A stretch of DNA of 64,000 bases from Coix lacryma-jobi var. lacryma-jobi (GCA_009763385.1 VDCT01000090.1:124001-188000); one strand, 5' to 3'. Positions 45,438 through 57,626 are shown, numbered from the stretch's first letter. Notes: generated from the sequence alone by a model not told the origin. Translations and numbers: made by a program.

Positions 45438-48400
45438 CTATGGGTAGTATTTGCGAAGGTCGTCGACGTTCCAGGTATGAGGCAAGATGTTTCCCTCGCT
45501 GTCAGAGAGTTGAAAAGAGCCGGGGCGGTTGCATTCTGTTATTAGGTATGGACCCGTCCATTTTGGCTGAAACTTCCCCGCCATGGTGGCGTTTTGTTTC
45601 CGAATGAGAACGAGGTCACCCTCCTTGAGTTCTTTGATTCTCACCTTTTTGTCTCTCCATCTTTTGGTTTCTTCCTGATACTTGCGAAGGTTGTGCACTG
45701 CGTTGCATCTTGTTTCTTCGAGTAAGTCTTTGTCAAGCAGTTGGTTTGGTTCGTCAGTTGCGAAGGTTGTTCTGAGTGACTCGTACTTTAATTCTTCTAG
45801 TAACACAGCTTCTTCCGCAAACAGGAGCCTGAAGCGTGTGAATTAGGTGGCTCTGCATTCCGAGGTGTTATGGGACCAGGTGACGGAGGTTAGCTCTTCT
45901 GCCCACTTTCCCTTGGGCCTGCCTTGCAGTTTCTTTGATATGGCTTGGAAAATTGTTGCATTGGCTCTTTCGACTAAACCATTGGATTGAGGGTGCCGAA
46001 CTGAGGCGAAGCATAGAATTGTTCCGATTTGAGCACAGAATTCTTTGAAAACCACGCTGTTAAATTGAGTGCCATTGTCGACGGTTAAATATTTGGGGAC
46101 TCCAAACCGACAAACTAGTTGCTGCCAGAAGAATTTTTTCACTGCGAGGGAGGTGATGGAAGACAACGGTCTTGTTTCAATCCACTTTGTGAAGTATTCC
46201 ATGGCTACCACCGCGTAGCGAAGGTTTCCTAGGGCTATCGGTAGTGGGCCCACGAGGTCCATTGCCCATCTTTGCAGAGGCCAAGTTGGGCATATGAGAG
46301 TTGTAGGATCCCCTGGGGCGTTCTGCGTTTTTGCCGTTAGTTGGCAACCCTCGCAATGTTTGACGATGCTTTCTGCATCTCTTAACGCTGTTGGCCAGTA
46401 GAAACCTTGCCGGAAAGCTTTCCCAACTAACGCCCTCGGACCGTTGTGTGAACCACAGATGCCTTCGTGAATAAGCTTGAGAATGTCATTTCCTTCAGAT
46501 TGTGACACGCATTTGAGCCATGGCGAGGTCATCGAAGATTTGTACAGAATGTTGTCCACAATCTTGTACCCTCGTACTCTTTGTTTTAGTCTGTTTTCTT
46601 CCTCTTTGGAGTCAGGTTCATGGAGCCCTTTGATATAGGCTATGATAGGTGCTCTCCAGTCCTCGTTCTGGATTGCACTGATCAACTTGGCGCTCTTTTC
46701 GGAAGTTTCGAAAGCTGATTGAGTCGCAACCTCGTGGAACACATCTTGCGGCAGCTGTAGTTGTTGTGCTGCTGCTTTAGCTAGACAGTCTGCCTCGTTG
46801 TTTCCTGACCTCGGTATCGCTTTTACTGTTATGCCGAGGAAGAAGGATTCTAACCTTCAGACATATTGGAAGTATTTTTGTAGCTCTGGATCTTTTGCCT
46901 TGTAGTTTTTCTCAATGTGCCCCGCGATGACTTGTGAGTCTGTGTTGATGACTGCCCTTCGGACTGACAATGACCGAAGCCTTGAGAGTGCTAGTATTAT
47001 AGCTTCGTATTCTGCGGAGTTGTTTGTGCATTTGAAGTCGAGTCTTCTTGCATATCTTAGCTTTGACCCGGATGGCGAGACTAGAATGGCCGAGGCTCCT
47101 GCTCCAGTTGCACCCCAGGCTCCATCGACATATACAGTCCAAAACGGGTCTTGTTGAGGTTCATCTCTGCGAGGGTCTGGGGTCCACTCAGCTATGAAAT
47201 CTGCTAGTGCCTGTGATTTGATTGCTATTCTGCCGACGAAGGTTATAGCGTAGCTGTTGAGCTCAACTGCCCATTTCGCTATTCTTCCAACTGCCTCGTT
47301 GTTCATGAAAATGTTATCGAGGGGGTATGCCGAAGGTACATGGATCTCATATGCCTGGAAATAATGCTTGAGCTTTCTTGATGCCATGACCACGGCGTAC
47401 GCTATCTTCTCAAGCTCTGAGTAGTTTCGTTTGGGACCTTCGAGGGTTTCTGATACATAGTAGATTGGGGCTGGCTTGGTCCTGTTGTTCTCGTGTAACT
47501 CTTTGATCAGGACTGCGCTTGCTGCATGAGGCGAAGCTGCGACATACAGCAGTAGTAGGTCTCCTTTGCTCGAGCTGGTTAAGACAGTCAAGTTGGTGAG
47601 ATATTTTTTCAGATCCTCAAAGGCTTTTTGCTGCCGAGGTCCCCAATTGAATGGAGCTGCGCTTCTCAATGTTTCAAAGAAAGGTAACCCTCGCTCAGCT
47701 GACCTGGAGATGAATCTGCTGAGAGCTGCTAATCGGCCTGACAAACGCTGAGCTGCTTTTTCGGTTGTCGGGGGTTCCATATTGATGATAGCATCAATCT
47801 TCTCGGGGTTGGCTTCGATTCCCCTTGCTGAGACGATGCAGCCCAGCAGTTTTCCTTCGCTTACCCCGAAAACACATTTTTCGGGGTTCAGCTTTAATCC
47901 GACGGACCGGAGGTTGCTGAACACTCTCGATAAGTCCGATATGTGGTTTTCTTTTAGCTCACTTTGAACAACCAGATCATCGACGTAGGCGGGGACGGCG
48001 TGTTCATCTTTGAAGACTTCAGATGTCATGCGAGCGAAGGTTGAGCCTGCGTTTTTTAGGCCTTCTGCCATTCTTCGAAAGCAAAAAGTGCCCGAAGGTG
48101 TAATGAAGCTTGTTTTTTCCTCATCTTCTTCATTCATCCAGATCTGGTGATATCCTGAGAAGCAGTCGAGGAGGGATAGCATTTCGCAGCCAGCTGCTCT
48201 GTCGACCAAGGTGCTTATGTTAGGGAGGGGGAAGTCATCCTTCGGACAAGCTTTGTTCAGACACGTGAAATCTACACACATTCGCCATTTTTTGTTCTTT
48301 TTCTGAACTAGGACCACGCTTGAGAGCCATGTTGGATATTTGACTGGGCGGATGACACCTGCGTCCAAAAGCCTTCTTACCTCAGCCTTCGCTGCCTCTT

Positions 48401-51113
48401 TCCTTTCTTCTGACATTTTGTGAAGCTTTTGCTTAACGGGGCGATAGCCTGGTTTGATGTTTAGGCTATGCTCTATCAGAGTTCTGTTTACCCCCTTTAG
48501 GTCCTCTGCAGACCAAGCGAAGGTGTCAGAGTTTTCTTTGAGGAAAAAGACAAGGTCGTTCTCTGATTGGGGATCTAGATTGGTTGAAATAAACACCTTT
48601 CTTTCGGTGTTGCCCTCAAAGAGTTGGACTTGTTTAGTCTCGTCCTTGGGTGATGCCTTTACTCTATCAGTGCAAATTTCACCTTCGTCGCTGAGGTTTG
48701 TAGCTCGAGGCTTTGATAAATTGTGGACATTACGTTGCCCTGGTGCTACTATTCCCTCAGCTGCCATTGCAATGTCTTGGTCTCCATATACTGCAACCAC
48801 CCCCTTCGGAGCGGGAAGCTTCATGCAGAGGTAAGCGGGGTGGATGACTGCATTAAATGCATTGGTGACCCCTCGGCCAAATATTGCATTGTACGGATAA
48901 AACATGTCGACCACATCGAAGGTTATGTGCTCGGTTCTGCAGTTCATTTGGTCGCCGAAGGTCACGGGCAAAGATATTTTCCCGACGGCTCTCACTTGTT
49001 GACCGCCGAAGCCGTATAAAGGGTTGTCAGCGGGTTGCAGGAGGTTTCTATCAAGCTTCATGCTGTCGAAGGTTGATGCGAACAGGATGTCTGCGGAGCT
49101 TCCTGTATCGACCAAAATTTTGGTGACTGTCCACCCTGCTAGATTGGTCTCGATCACCATAGCGTCGGTGTGAGGGTAATCTCTCAGCTTCATATCGCTG
49201 GAGTCGAAGGTTATAGGGATGTGAGACCATCGGCCGAATTTGTGAGGTCCTTCGACGGCTACATGGTGTACTCGTCTAGCATGTTCCTTCCTCTGCCGCT
49301 TGTTGCCGTGATCTTCATTTGAGCCTCCGGTGATGGCTAGTATTACACCGAAGGTTGATGTTGGGTTGTTGATGGTCGTCTGGTTCTGGGCTTCGGATTT
49401 GACAGGTTGAGGTGCTGGTAGTGCTGGTATTGGTGGTGGTGGTGGTAGAGCGTTGTTGACTTGTTGGTTGCTTTGGGTTTGGGTTTGGGGGGTTGTTGGG
49501 TATGTGACGGTATATGGTGCATTTTGGCATTGTGGGATCGCGGTTGGCTGATAAGAGGCTTGGTTGTAGTGTGGGTGGTGTGCGTAGATAGGTTGTTGCG
49601 AAGGTAGGTCGTAGTTTATGGGGGTGTAGTGGTATAGAGGATTTGATGAGTGGAAATTCGGTTTCCTGGTGTGGTTGATGGTTCGGTTGTCTGCCGAAGC
49701 GACTCTTTTGGACTCCTGGTACTCTTTTCCCTTGGTGAAGCACTCGCATTGTTTGGTGGTGTGCGTCTTTCCAAGACCACAAAAATGACAATACATTTTC
49801 GTGGGATCTTTCTGCTGGTTTCATTGATCCGGCGAGGGTGGCAAACCTTGAGGGTTGTGGTTGCTCGGAGGTTGAGCGCCCCATCTTTGGTCTTCATAGT
49901 GGACTGCTTTGTTGATAGCACCAATGTTGCTTTGTTCTTGGCGAGGATTGTTTTCTCTCGGTTGAGGCCTCGGCTGCGGCTTCTGTTGTGACCTCCGAGC
50001 ATCGGACTTTGCCCTGAAGTCCATGTCCGCTCTATAGTATCTTTCCATTGTCTCATGTAATTCCACGATTGTGTTTGCCGGCTTCCTGGCAAATTTCGAA
50101 GAGCATGGGCCTGGACGCAGTCCGCTGACTGCAGCGAGGATGACAGCCTCGTCGGATATCCCCGGAGTTCTTGCTCTGATTTGGATAAACCTTCGCCAAT
50201 AATCTTGAAGTGGTTCGCGCTCTTCTTGCTTGCAGTTGAACAACTCAATGGGGTTTGATGGGGCTGCTGTAATACCTTTGAAATTTGTACATAGCCTATC
50301 TCTAAGGTTGGCCCATGAATCGACGGTTCCGGAGCGAAGGTTGTTGTACCAAGTTTGTGCGATGTCACGTAGGATGATGACAAAAGACTTTGCCATTGTT
50401 GATTCATCACCCCCCGCTGCGGCGACTGCTGCCTCATAGCTCATTATGAATTGGTGAGGGTCGGTAAGTCCGTCGTAGCGGGGTAGATTTTGTGGATTGT
50501 AGCATGGTGGCCAGGGTTGGGTTTGGAGTATCTGGGAGAGTGGTGACATTGGGTCATAGGGCATTTGGTGTTGCTGGGCTCTCCGTTGGTTGCGAAAGTT
50601 TGGTTGTCTCATGGGATATGGTTCTGGGTGATTTGGTGGTGGTGGGGGTGGTGGATGGTGGCGGAGGTTGTCTCGGTCTTGCTCCTCATTCCCCTCCTGA
50701 AGTGGTGGCATTTCCCCATCATTCCAACCCTCGGCTTCAGCTTCAGTTGCTGCGAGGGACTCCTCCTTTCGGCGAAGCTGTTCCCTAGCCTCGTCTGCCT
50801 TTTGCCTGATAGCGCGCAGCCGGTTGTGCCTCTCGAGCTGGTCTAGGCGCCTTTTCTTCTCTTGCAACTCAGCTTGAAGTCTTTCATGGGCCTCGAGGCC
50901 CAATTCCTCCTCGTCAACTCCCTCTCCTTCTCCTGGAGTGTGGGGGTGCGGCTGCGCCGCCGTCCGGGTTTGAGGGCCCGGGACTTCTGAGTCTGGAGTA
51001 ACATCTTCTGCTCTCGAGGGTTCGGGGATCTCTTCGGCGGGTGGAACCACCGCCGCAGCTTCTCTAGCCGCGCGAAGGTCTCTAGTAGTGGTCGCCCTTC
51101 TGTTTCCCGCCAT
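45438..51113 (-). pseudogene. Tat-lineage gag-pol, one frame with three in-frame stops
   Basis: One frame of 1,892 codons runs from the ATG at 51113 (MAGNRRATTTRDLRAAREAA) to 45438. Order: coiled-coil Arg/Glu-rich gag N-terminus; gag domain (about 50560-50050, SYEAAVAAAGGDESTMAKSF); TGA at 49821-49823; zinc knuckle CHFCGLGKTHTTKQC (about 49790); protease VDTGSSADILF (about 49105); reverse transcriptase with YVDD (about 47980); RNase H; a second RNase H (VYVDGAWGATGAGAS, about 47140-46862); TGA at 46857-46859; integrase with HCEGCQ, MDLVGP, VDNGTQF and the Glu in LVERANA (46742-45845); TAA at 45843-45845; C-terminal tail to 45438. There are no frameshifts, so the element is fairly young. The two TGA codons may be decayed CGA (Arg). 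It would encode capsid, protease, polymerase and integrase. Confidence 0.92.
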
Positions 51114-51127
51114 TTCGATCTTCGGTA

Positions 51128-51145
51128 CCCACGGACGGTGCCAAA
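51128..51145 (-). other. Primer-binding site of the Tat element
   Basis: The minus strand reads TTTGGCACCGTCCGTGGG one base inside the LTR, as expected for this lineage; likely tRNA-Arg, by memory. Confidence 0.72.
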
Positions 51146-51146
51146 C

Positions 51147-51797
51147 TGTTGGAAGCACTCTTGCCCTACCTCCGCACACGTGCAGAGGAGTGGCGAAGGT
51201 GGCCAATTGTCGGAACCGAGAGCGAGGGTAAGAAGGGAAAATTGGAAACAGTAATGCAGTAGCTCTGTTCCCAAAAAACCGTCCCTTTACACTGTTCACC
51301 TCCCGATATTTATAGGGGATGCCAGGGGGCATTGACCAAATTATAAAAGGGTACAAAAAAGATTCCTCCCTGCTGTACAACGGAAGGGCGGAATCATACA
51401 AACATGAGAGGCGCAGGAACCCTAGCCTGCTTTCCATGCACCCGCCGCCGCTCGGCCTGCGCTCACCCTCGCGGGAAGGCGAGGGCCGACTTCTATCTTG
51501 CGAAGACACCCGTCCAGCCACGAGGTCCTGGTCCCTTCGCCACCGGTCGGGCCTGAGCCTTTTGGCGAAGGTGTGCGGGATGCGCGATGGTTGCTTCCAG
51601 CGCTCTTCATGACCTTTGCCTGTGGGAACTTGCCAAACATAGCAAAGGTTTTGTCAGTACTCGGGGGCTTGATCGGTGATTTGAGGGACTTAACAAATAA
51701 AAGAGGCGAGTTTTGGCGAGGGTGCGCGGGACGCGCGAAGGCCGTTTTGTTGATCCAGCCTGCGCGGTGCCACTACCGAGGGTCCCTTCCCCCAACA
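51147..51797 (-). mobile_element. 5' LTR of the Tat element (651 bp)
   Basis: In plus orientation it starts TGTTGGAAGC beside the primer site and ends TTCCCCCAACA. Phrases GCGAAGG and GCGAGGG are frequent in it and in the internal region. Confidence 0.82.
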
Positions 51798-51802
51798 GAG
51801 AG

Positions 51803-52591
51803 ATTTCTGTAGGGGTTAGTCCAACAAAAATAACCGATATCTACTAGAGAATACTATTGGTTCAAAGATCAAACTAGACGTCATGTCTAATTTAATCTAG
51901 GAAAGCATTTTAACCTAAGCACCACGCTTAATTTAAAAAGCCTTTGAAAGTAAGATCAACTCTCCTAGACTAAGCACCATGCTTAATTTAAAAGATGTAT
52001 GAACATACTCCAAACCTTAAGCATACTATAGTAAATAACAGTGGTATGAAAGCACTACAGAGATTCACTTTAATGGAGATGAAAGTATGATGATATGCAA
52101 AGGATTTAATAAGATAACTACTCATCAAGTTAAAGTCCATGAGCAAGACTGACTCACCTCAATTAAACTTACCATGACTCACAATGGAATTGTGAGTGGT
52201 ACAATGTCTGGTGTCGTCACTCATCACGTGCTTGAAAACTTGTAATGTTGACCTCCTTCGATCCTTGTGGGAGTTTGTCAGAAAGTCAAAGTGACAACAA
52301 TTGTCTATACCTTATCTGGTTGATTCCTAACAAAGTGGTTGAATGGATCTTGAGGCTTGCACAAAGCCTCTGGACCCGCAACGTAGTTTGTCAGAAGTTC
52401 AAAACCAGTCATACACCTCACCCTGCATAAGATCAAAACTATACAAAAGCCAGGGTGGGCCTATTTGGACAAAGGGTGAATAATATATCTCAATAATCAC
52501 ATGTGTAAGAGTTCTCCTAGATGTTGAAAATGTATTCTAGCTACCGTCCTTAATTACTCATTCATTCCCCGGCAACGGCGCCAAAAATGCT
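51803..52591 (-). pseudogene. Athila-like element 3, leader and gag-start remnant
   Basis: Reading leftward from the LTR at 52592: primer site (52566-52583), a leader of about 150 bp similar to that of the plus-strand element at 59804-60034, and a gag start at 52412 (MTGFELLTNYVAGPEAL) matching MTGFQLPNNYTEDPEAL of the intact relative. The frame decays within about 30 codons. The rest to 51803 is non-coding, with repeated AAGCACCA(C/T)GCTTAATTTAAA at about 51918 and 51974. The Tat element ends at 51797. Confidence 0.62.
52566..52583 (-). other. Primer-binding site, tRNA-Asp type (minus)
   Basis: TCCCCGGCAACGGCGCCA in plus orientation, eight bases from the LTR. Confidence 0.85.
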
Positions 52592-53177
52592 TGTTGACAC
52601 TCCTTAATGGAATCACTCTAAGATAGACTTCATAAACAATAACCTAGTGAAGGCACTAAGAAGTGTACGGGACACTACTAGCATCACTTAACGTCAAGTT
52701 GTCATCCCCAACATGAAACTAGCAATGTGATTATATCATAGCACTGACTCTAAAGATAAATATTTACCCACAAGCACACAGATAAATAAAACCATTGTAG
52801 CAGCATTTTAACCGGAGATGTTCCAAGTATCGTTATTTATATTTAGCACTAGGAATGAAGTGAGATTAATAAGGACAAGAGCTACTCTACACATGTGATA
52901 GGAGAATTAACAACAAAGCAAGAACACACTCCTCTATCCTAAACAGGGATCAGTCATAATAATGAGGTACACTATAAATGATAAAAGATAAATCTATGAT
53001 AGTCCTTAGAGCATTTCAACTTAGACAAGGCATGCGGATTAGAATAGACATTATAAAGAAGTATTCCTAAGTTATTCTAATTATAAGTCATAATATACAT
53101 TGATTAGTGCAATTATATTTGGCAATCATTAGCTAGGTTATCCCATATTCATATTCAAGAGGCAACTCCATAGTAAA

Positions 53178-53980
53178 TGATGAGGACATCGCCACGCTGG
53201 ACACATCGACGCCATGGTCTTCCCCAAGTTGCAATCCTTCTCCAACTCAGCTTCCACGTCACTCTCGGAATTCAGGAGCAGTTCCGGGTAAAATCAACGC
53301 CCCGGGCGCATACGGACTCCGTTTTCGACGAACCAGATATGCTTGGAAAGATAATTTGATAAGCTAACCAATGGCTTTGGAATCACGTCAAAATACCTCC
53401 GGAGTCAACGGGAATCGTCGAAACAATTCAGCGTCCAGAATCTGCCAGGGTGCTGCGTCACCGTATTTTGGTCCGTTGGGCCGTGTATCGTCTTAGAGCC
53501 CATTAGGGGGCGCGTCTAGCATAGATGATGTCCTAAACCCAATAATTAGCCATCGTCGTCGTTGTTAGGTCTTGGATTTTGTTTACAGTTTAGTTTTCCA
53601 TCAAGAAACTGAATCGTTCATTGTAACTGTGGTGTCGAATCCTTTTACAGTGATCCAGGGCCCCCGTTCTTGATCTCCTCCACTGTGTCGATTAGTCCTT
53701 TGGAACCGAGTTCTTGAACCCTCCATATAAATTCGTGAGATTCATATTTGCAATTTCAGATTGCGTGTTTTTACCTTCTTGCTTGTGTTCTTCGATTCGC
53801 TCGCAGGATTAGCCTTCTTGGCGAGGTCAATCAAGTTGTGCTTGGTTGATAACCAATGGAGCAGTGGTGTAACGGTTGCAGGGTTCGAATCGTGTTGATT
53901 TGAAGCCGGATCGCCAACGTCGAGTTCTCCACCAATCGAACGTATCGCTACCTCTCGAAAGATCGGGCCGTCCCTCATCA
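53178..53980 (+). mobile_element. Solo LTR, 803 bp, nested in LTR A
   Basis: Flanked by a perfect 5-bp duplication GTAAA (53173-53177 and 53981-53985) at a point where the related LTR B is continuous. The ends TGATGAGGAC and the inverse TCCCTCATCA start TG and end CA. A TATA-like CATATAAAT at about 53725 suggests plus orientation. Family not identified. Confidence 0.85.
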
Positions 53981-54327
53981 GTAAAGGTGCCAAATAGAGT
54001 AACCCCTAAACCAGGAGTTAACTGAGCCATACTAAACACTACATTCGGGAGGTGGAATACAAAGGACTCAACAGGAATATCACACCCGCGATCTACCACT
54101 CTATCCTGAACATAGGACGCATTCGCAGATAAATAGTGTATAGGCACCACACCTACACAACATTTATCACCCACCCGTTGTACTTTAAGATGAGCGCTAT
54201 ACGAACATGAGTATAAACATGATGATAATCTATCTATGCCAAATATATAATCAAAGCATACTACAAGCAGTATAATTAAGAATATAGTAATTAATGTCTT
54301 AGTCATATCAATTATATCTAAACTATT

Positions 54328-54500
54328 ATGAACTAGACTATGAACTAGCACACAATGATGAATAGTATGATGAACTAGAACACGAACTAGAACTAGATTA
54401 AGAACTAGAAGATGAACTAGATGATGAACTAGAACTAGAAGATGAACTAGAACATGAACAATGAAGAACAATGAAGAACTAGAAGAACAATTATGAACTA
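54328..54500. repeat. GAACTAGAA-type short repeats in LTR A
   Basis: Repeats of about 9-12 bp (ATGAACTAGAAC and variants). The inverse run CTAGTTCAT is in LTR B at about 58690-58810. Confidence 0.82.
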
Positions 54501-55213
54501 GAATCATAATTAGATCCATAATGTTGATACAAGAGTGAAGATCTTGGGTTTACTGAGCCTTCTCACGACTAGATCCGGAATCCAAGTGAAGCTTGCCTCT
54601 TCTAATTCTAATTCTATCTAGCTATGACTAAGTTGATGTGGCTCTAAGGAAATTAGGTTTTCTAATTGATCCTCCTCCTCTTCTAATGACTTGAGATTTG
54701 ATGATGATGGAGAGGGGGTCTGGGGTTTATTATATAGGGGCTCCTGGCCTCCTCCCCTCCACCTTGAGCAAGCGATGTGGTACTAAATCCTTCGCCATGT
54801 GCACATGGGCCTTAATGGGCCAAGATACGTCGAAGAGGTCGGTTGAGATGCATCCTTGTAGGCGGTGGAGGAAGGTTCCAGAAGACGGAGGCCGTCGGGC
54901 CCAGGGGGTGACCGACCGGTCCTAGGGTGGGACCAGTCGGTCCCACCTGGTGGCCTCTCGGGGCGCCCCACCTCGTGGTGTCCTCTAGGTCTTTCTGGAG
55001 TATTCCTGACGTGCCGGTTCCATAATCTTCCGTCGGTTTCCTTCTAGGAGAAGTAATCAGTGCTGGTTTTCCTGTTTAGTCCCTGCAGAATCACAATTCA
55101 CCAAAACTCATGGAATATTGTCAATTAAAACCCTAAACCTTTATTGGTGATTGAATTCATGCCCTTTTTATATTTATTTATCCTTTAATTTTGATAGATA
55201 ACCAGTGTCAACA

Positions 55214-55554
55214 AAATTCTCTTTTATGTGCTTTCATTCATTATCATATCATATATCAATTAGTCCTGCTTTAGTCTAATTAGTACTCTGAGTTAGTAGA
55301 TGCATGATAGTGAATTATTAGATTCTTAACCCTAGCTTCCCTGTGGTAAAATATAAATAACGATACCTGGAATACTACCAGTAAAATGCTACCATGGTGG
55401 TTGCGAAATCTTTCATTTTCTTATTGCACTTAACGAACTTCAACACTCAGCAACCGTTCCCCGGCAATAGTGTTAGAAATGCTTGTTGACACTTTGTAGT
55501 GTCACTACCGAAGATATGATAACTTATTTCCCTGGCAACGGCTCCAGAAATGCT
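55214..55554. mobile_element. Athila-like LTR fragments with two minus-strand primer sites
   Basis: 55214-55430 resembles the plus-oriented end part of LTR B (AAAATATAAATAACGATACC). A degenerate minus primer site at 55458-55475 and an LTR end (TGTTGACACTTTG, 55484 on) follow, then a second minus primer site at 55529-55546 belonging to LTR C. Confidence 0.65.
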
Positions 55555-56577
55555 TGTTGGTATATATTAATGCACGCAAGTTATTCGCAAGAGCGCATAT
55601 AAACACTAATGTAGCTGTTGACGTCGGAAGAGATCCGAATCACACACCAGCAGGGCTAGCACGCCCAAAGAGGTTGCAAATCAACCTAGAAACAGGAAGG
55701 AACTCGAACAAACCAACGAAACCGATCTAGAGACCGATTAGGCCGATTTAGGGCTTGATCCCTTGTGTTGATGACTCCCGAAGACCTTCCGAGAAGACCC
55801 GTCAGGGAGGAGCACGTGGAGGATGTCCTAGGACCTGCAAGGCCGCCTAGAACGCCGTCAAATCTCGTCGGGAGACGTGACGAACAACAAAGTAGAGAGA
55901 AAGTAAGGAAAATAGGGTTTGAGTAGTGTATTTTGACGATTTAGGGTTGGATCCTTTAATCGGCCGTGATCCTCTTATATATATAGAGGGGATGGTCTTA
56001 TCCCGGTAGGAAACATCCTCAGGTCGTGATCCCCAAGTTTCCTACTCAAAATCCCATCAAAATATGGAATTAAAAGAGTCCGAGTCAGACTGGAACACCC
56101 AAAATCGGCTTAGTCGGTTCCCAATCCGATTAAGTCGGTTCTTGCGGGCTCCGGCAGCACAGCCCGGAGGAAATCCGACTTAGTCGGCTCTGGGACCCGA
56201 CTAAGTTGGCTGGACCCGACTTAGTCGGCTCAGGGACCCGGCTAAGTCGGTTCTTCGCAGTTCAGGCAATAATCTTCTGAAATTCATAATTAATTCATCC
56301 GGAGTCCAAACGAGACAAATCATATATGTTTTTTGATCAGCTCGATGAGAGGAACGCAATGGTGAAGTATATTCTTGTATTTGAGGAAGTGGTAAAACCG
56401 ACCTAGCCAGTTTATAGACCCGGCTAAGCCTACTCTGGCTAATTCAGCACCCGGAAAAATTGTTTCCTTCACCTTGGCTCCAAACGTGATGATCTAAGTG
56501 TGCTTTCTGGCCACTTTAGCAATAGAAACATGGCGGAAGAGTCTATTATATGTTTAGGACACTTTTGAGTGTCAACA
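55555..56577 (-). mobile_element. Athila-like LTR C (1,023 bp)
   Basis: Plus-orientation ends are TGTTGGTATATATT at 55555, eight bases from the primer site, and GAGTGTCAACA at 56577. The minus-strand TATA box is at about 55975-55986, with a cluster of CCGACTTAGTCGG palindromes upstream of it (56103-56252, 56399-56432). No coding sequence. Confidence 0.8.
56103..56432. promoter_or_regulatory. CCGACTTAGTCGG dyad cluster in LTR C U3
   Basis: About eight copies of CCGACTTAGTCGG, CCGACTAAGT and GGCTAAGTCGG upstream of the TATA box. CCGACTTAGTCGG is a perfect 13-bp palindrome around a central T. Confidence 0.78.
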
Positions 56578-57626
56578 GTAGCACTTCACCAGGATGACCA
56601 GTTTTAATATCAAACCTGAGAACGCATGGGAGATTGAGACACTTGGTTGAGAAGTGCCCATGTGACATGGTTGAGAAGCTCCCATGTGTGTGTGATAAAT
56701 GATTGACACTTGTAAGGAAGGTTTGAGGCTTTTCTGAGTTGAGTCTTATTTCATATGTGCTTAATGTTAATGAGTAACCGATGGCATTGAGTTGTGGCAT
56801 GTTACTTTGTGTTGGTGTGCGTGTGCAACATGTGTTCTTGGCTGTGTTGTTGTGCAGGTGTGGAGCTCGGAGGCAGTGGTCAATGGCGAGGTGAAGGTCA
56901 AGTAGAGATGTGTCGTGTCGACGAACCGTGAGCGGTTAAGGGCGGGCGTGAGGCTTGGACCGACGGACCGGAGGGCCGGAGGACCAGCTGTTGTAGCTGG
57001 CACTTGGCTTCAGCAAGCAAGAGGACATGGGGATGTGCTATGGCATCGGCCAAGTCGAGAGGAAGACGATGGTGTCGTGGCACTTGGCGAGAGGTCAGAC
57101 ACAGGCTTGCATGGGAGATGCAAGTGTCATCGGTCCAGTCAAGGAGGAAGGTGAAGGCATTGTGCTCCACGGGAGGCCAGACATGCATCGACATCAGTCT
57201 TGGTGGCCGGGGCGTGAGACCCACGCTCCATCTACGGCGCGGGTTTGGTAGTTGAGACTCAGAAAACTACCCACAACGGTTTCCGAGTTTAGTCCACAAA
57301 ACTCGTGTGGACGGTTTCCAAGTTTGGGCCTCAAAACCTAGGCTGACGGGTTTGCCGATTTGGGCCTCAAAACCCAGTGGAGTCCTATGCGGAATGGGTC
57401 AACACGTGGTGGCACTGCGAGGCTTGCGTCAAGGCGAAGCTAGCGGTGAGAAGGTGCGACGGTCGACGTGACGGCACGTGGCAGCATCCTGGAGCTTGCG
57501 TCATGGCGAAGCAAAGGATGAGAAGGTGCATGGCCATCGGATGAAAACCTGACGAGGTTGGACAGTTTTACCCCTAGGGGGTTGGCATTTCTTAGCACAA
57601 CCACCAAAGGACAGGTTTAGGATCCA
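56578..57626. other. Unidentified, partly GC-rich DNA (probable LTR or relic)
   Basis: No protein recognised in the short frames on either strand (56898-57255). Two direct repeats with core GCTTGCGTCA(A/T)GGCGAAGC then GAGAAGGTGC (about 57422 and 57494) and repeated phrases GGTTTCCGAGTTT/GGTTTCCAAGTTTGGGCC (57280-57380) suggest a retrotransposon LTR or leader of a family I cannot name. Confidence 0.35.

Larger units (their letters stand above)
35936..51797 (-). mobile_element. Tat-lineage Ty3/gypsy element, 15.9 kb, 3' LTR missing
   Basis: On the minus strand from the right: 5' LTR (51147-51797), primer site (51128-51145), gag-pol (51113-45438), an 86/89-bp array, a 65-bp array, then a gene on the opposite strand (35936-38229) cut at the left by Sirevirus DNA. 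The second RNase H domain after the reverse transcriptase and a long 3' region with an antisense gene are marks of the Tat lineage (Grande, RIRE2, Retand relatives). The 3' LTR should lie left of 35936 and is absent. The base after the LTR is followed by GAGAG (51798-51802), the likely target copy. Confidence 0.88.
52592..55213 (-). mobile_element. Athila-like LTR A (2,622 bp with a nested solo LTR)
   Basis: Plus-orientation ends are TGTTGACACTCC at 52592 and CAGTGTCAACA at 55213. Without the 803-bp insert and its target copy it is about 1.81 kb, close to its plus-strand relative LTR B (1,796 bp), which it resembles in inverted orientation throughout. The minus-strand TATA box is at about 54728-54736; dyads GACCGACCGGTC and GGGACCAGTCGGTCCC lie upstream (54908-54946). 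A run of GAACTAGAA/GATGAACTA repeats spans 54328-54500. Confidence 0.85.

Noticed and set aside
49616..50437. 273-codon minus-strand ORF
   Set aside because: Another frame of the Tat gag; the gag domain and zinc knuckle are in the frame of 51113-45438.
54328..54500. GAACTAGAA run as an independent microsatellite
   Set aside because: The inverse run is at the same place in LTR B, so it belongs to the LTR family.
57004..57255. Overlapping plus-strand ORFs of 74-83 codons
   Set aside because: Short, overlapping frames in GC-rich unidentified DNA without any known motif.
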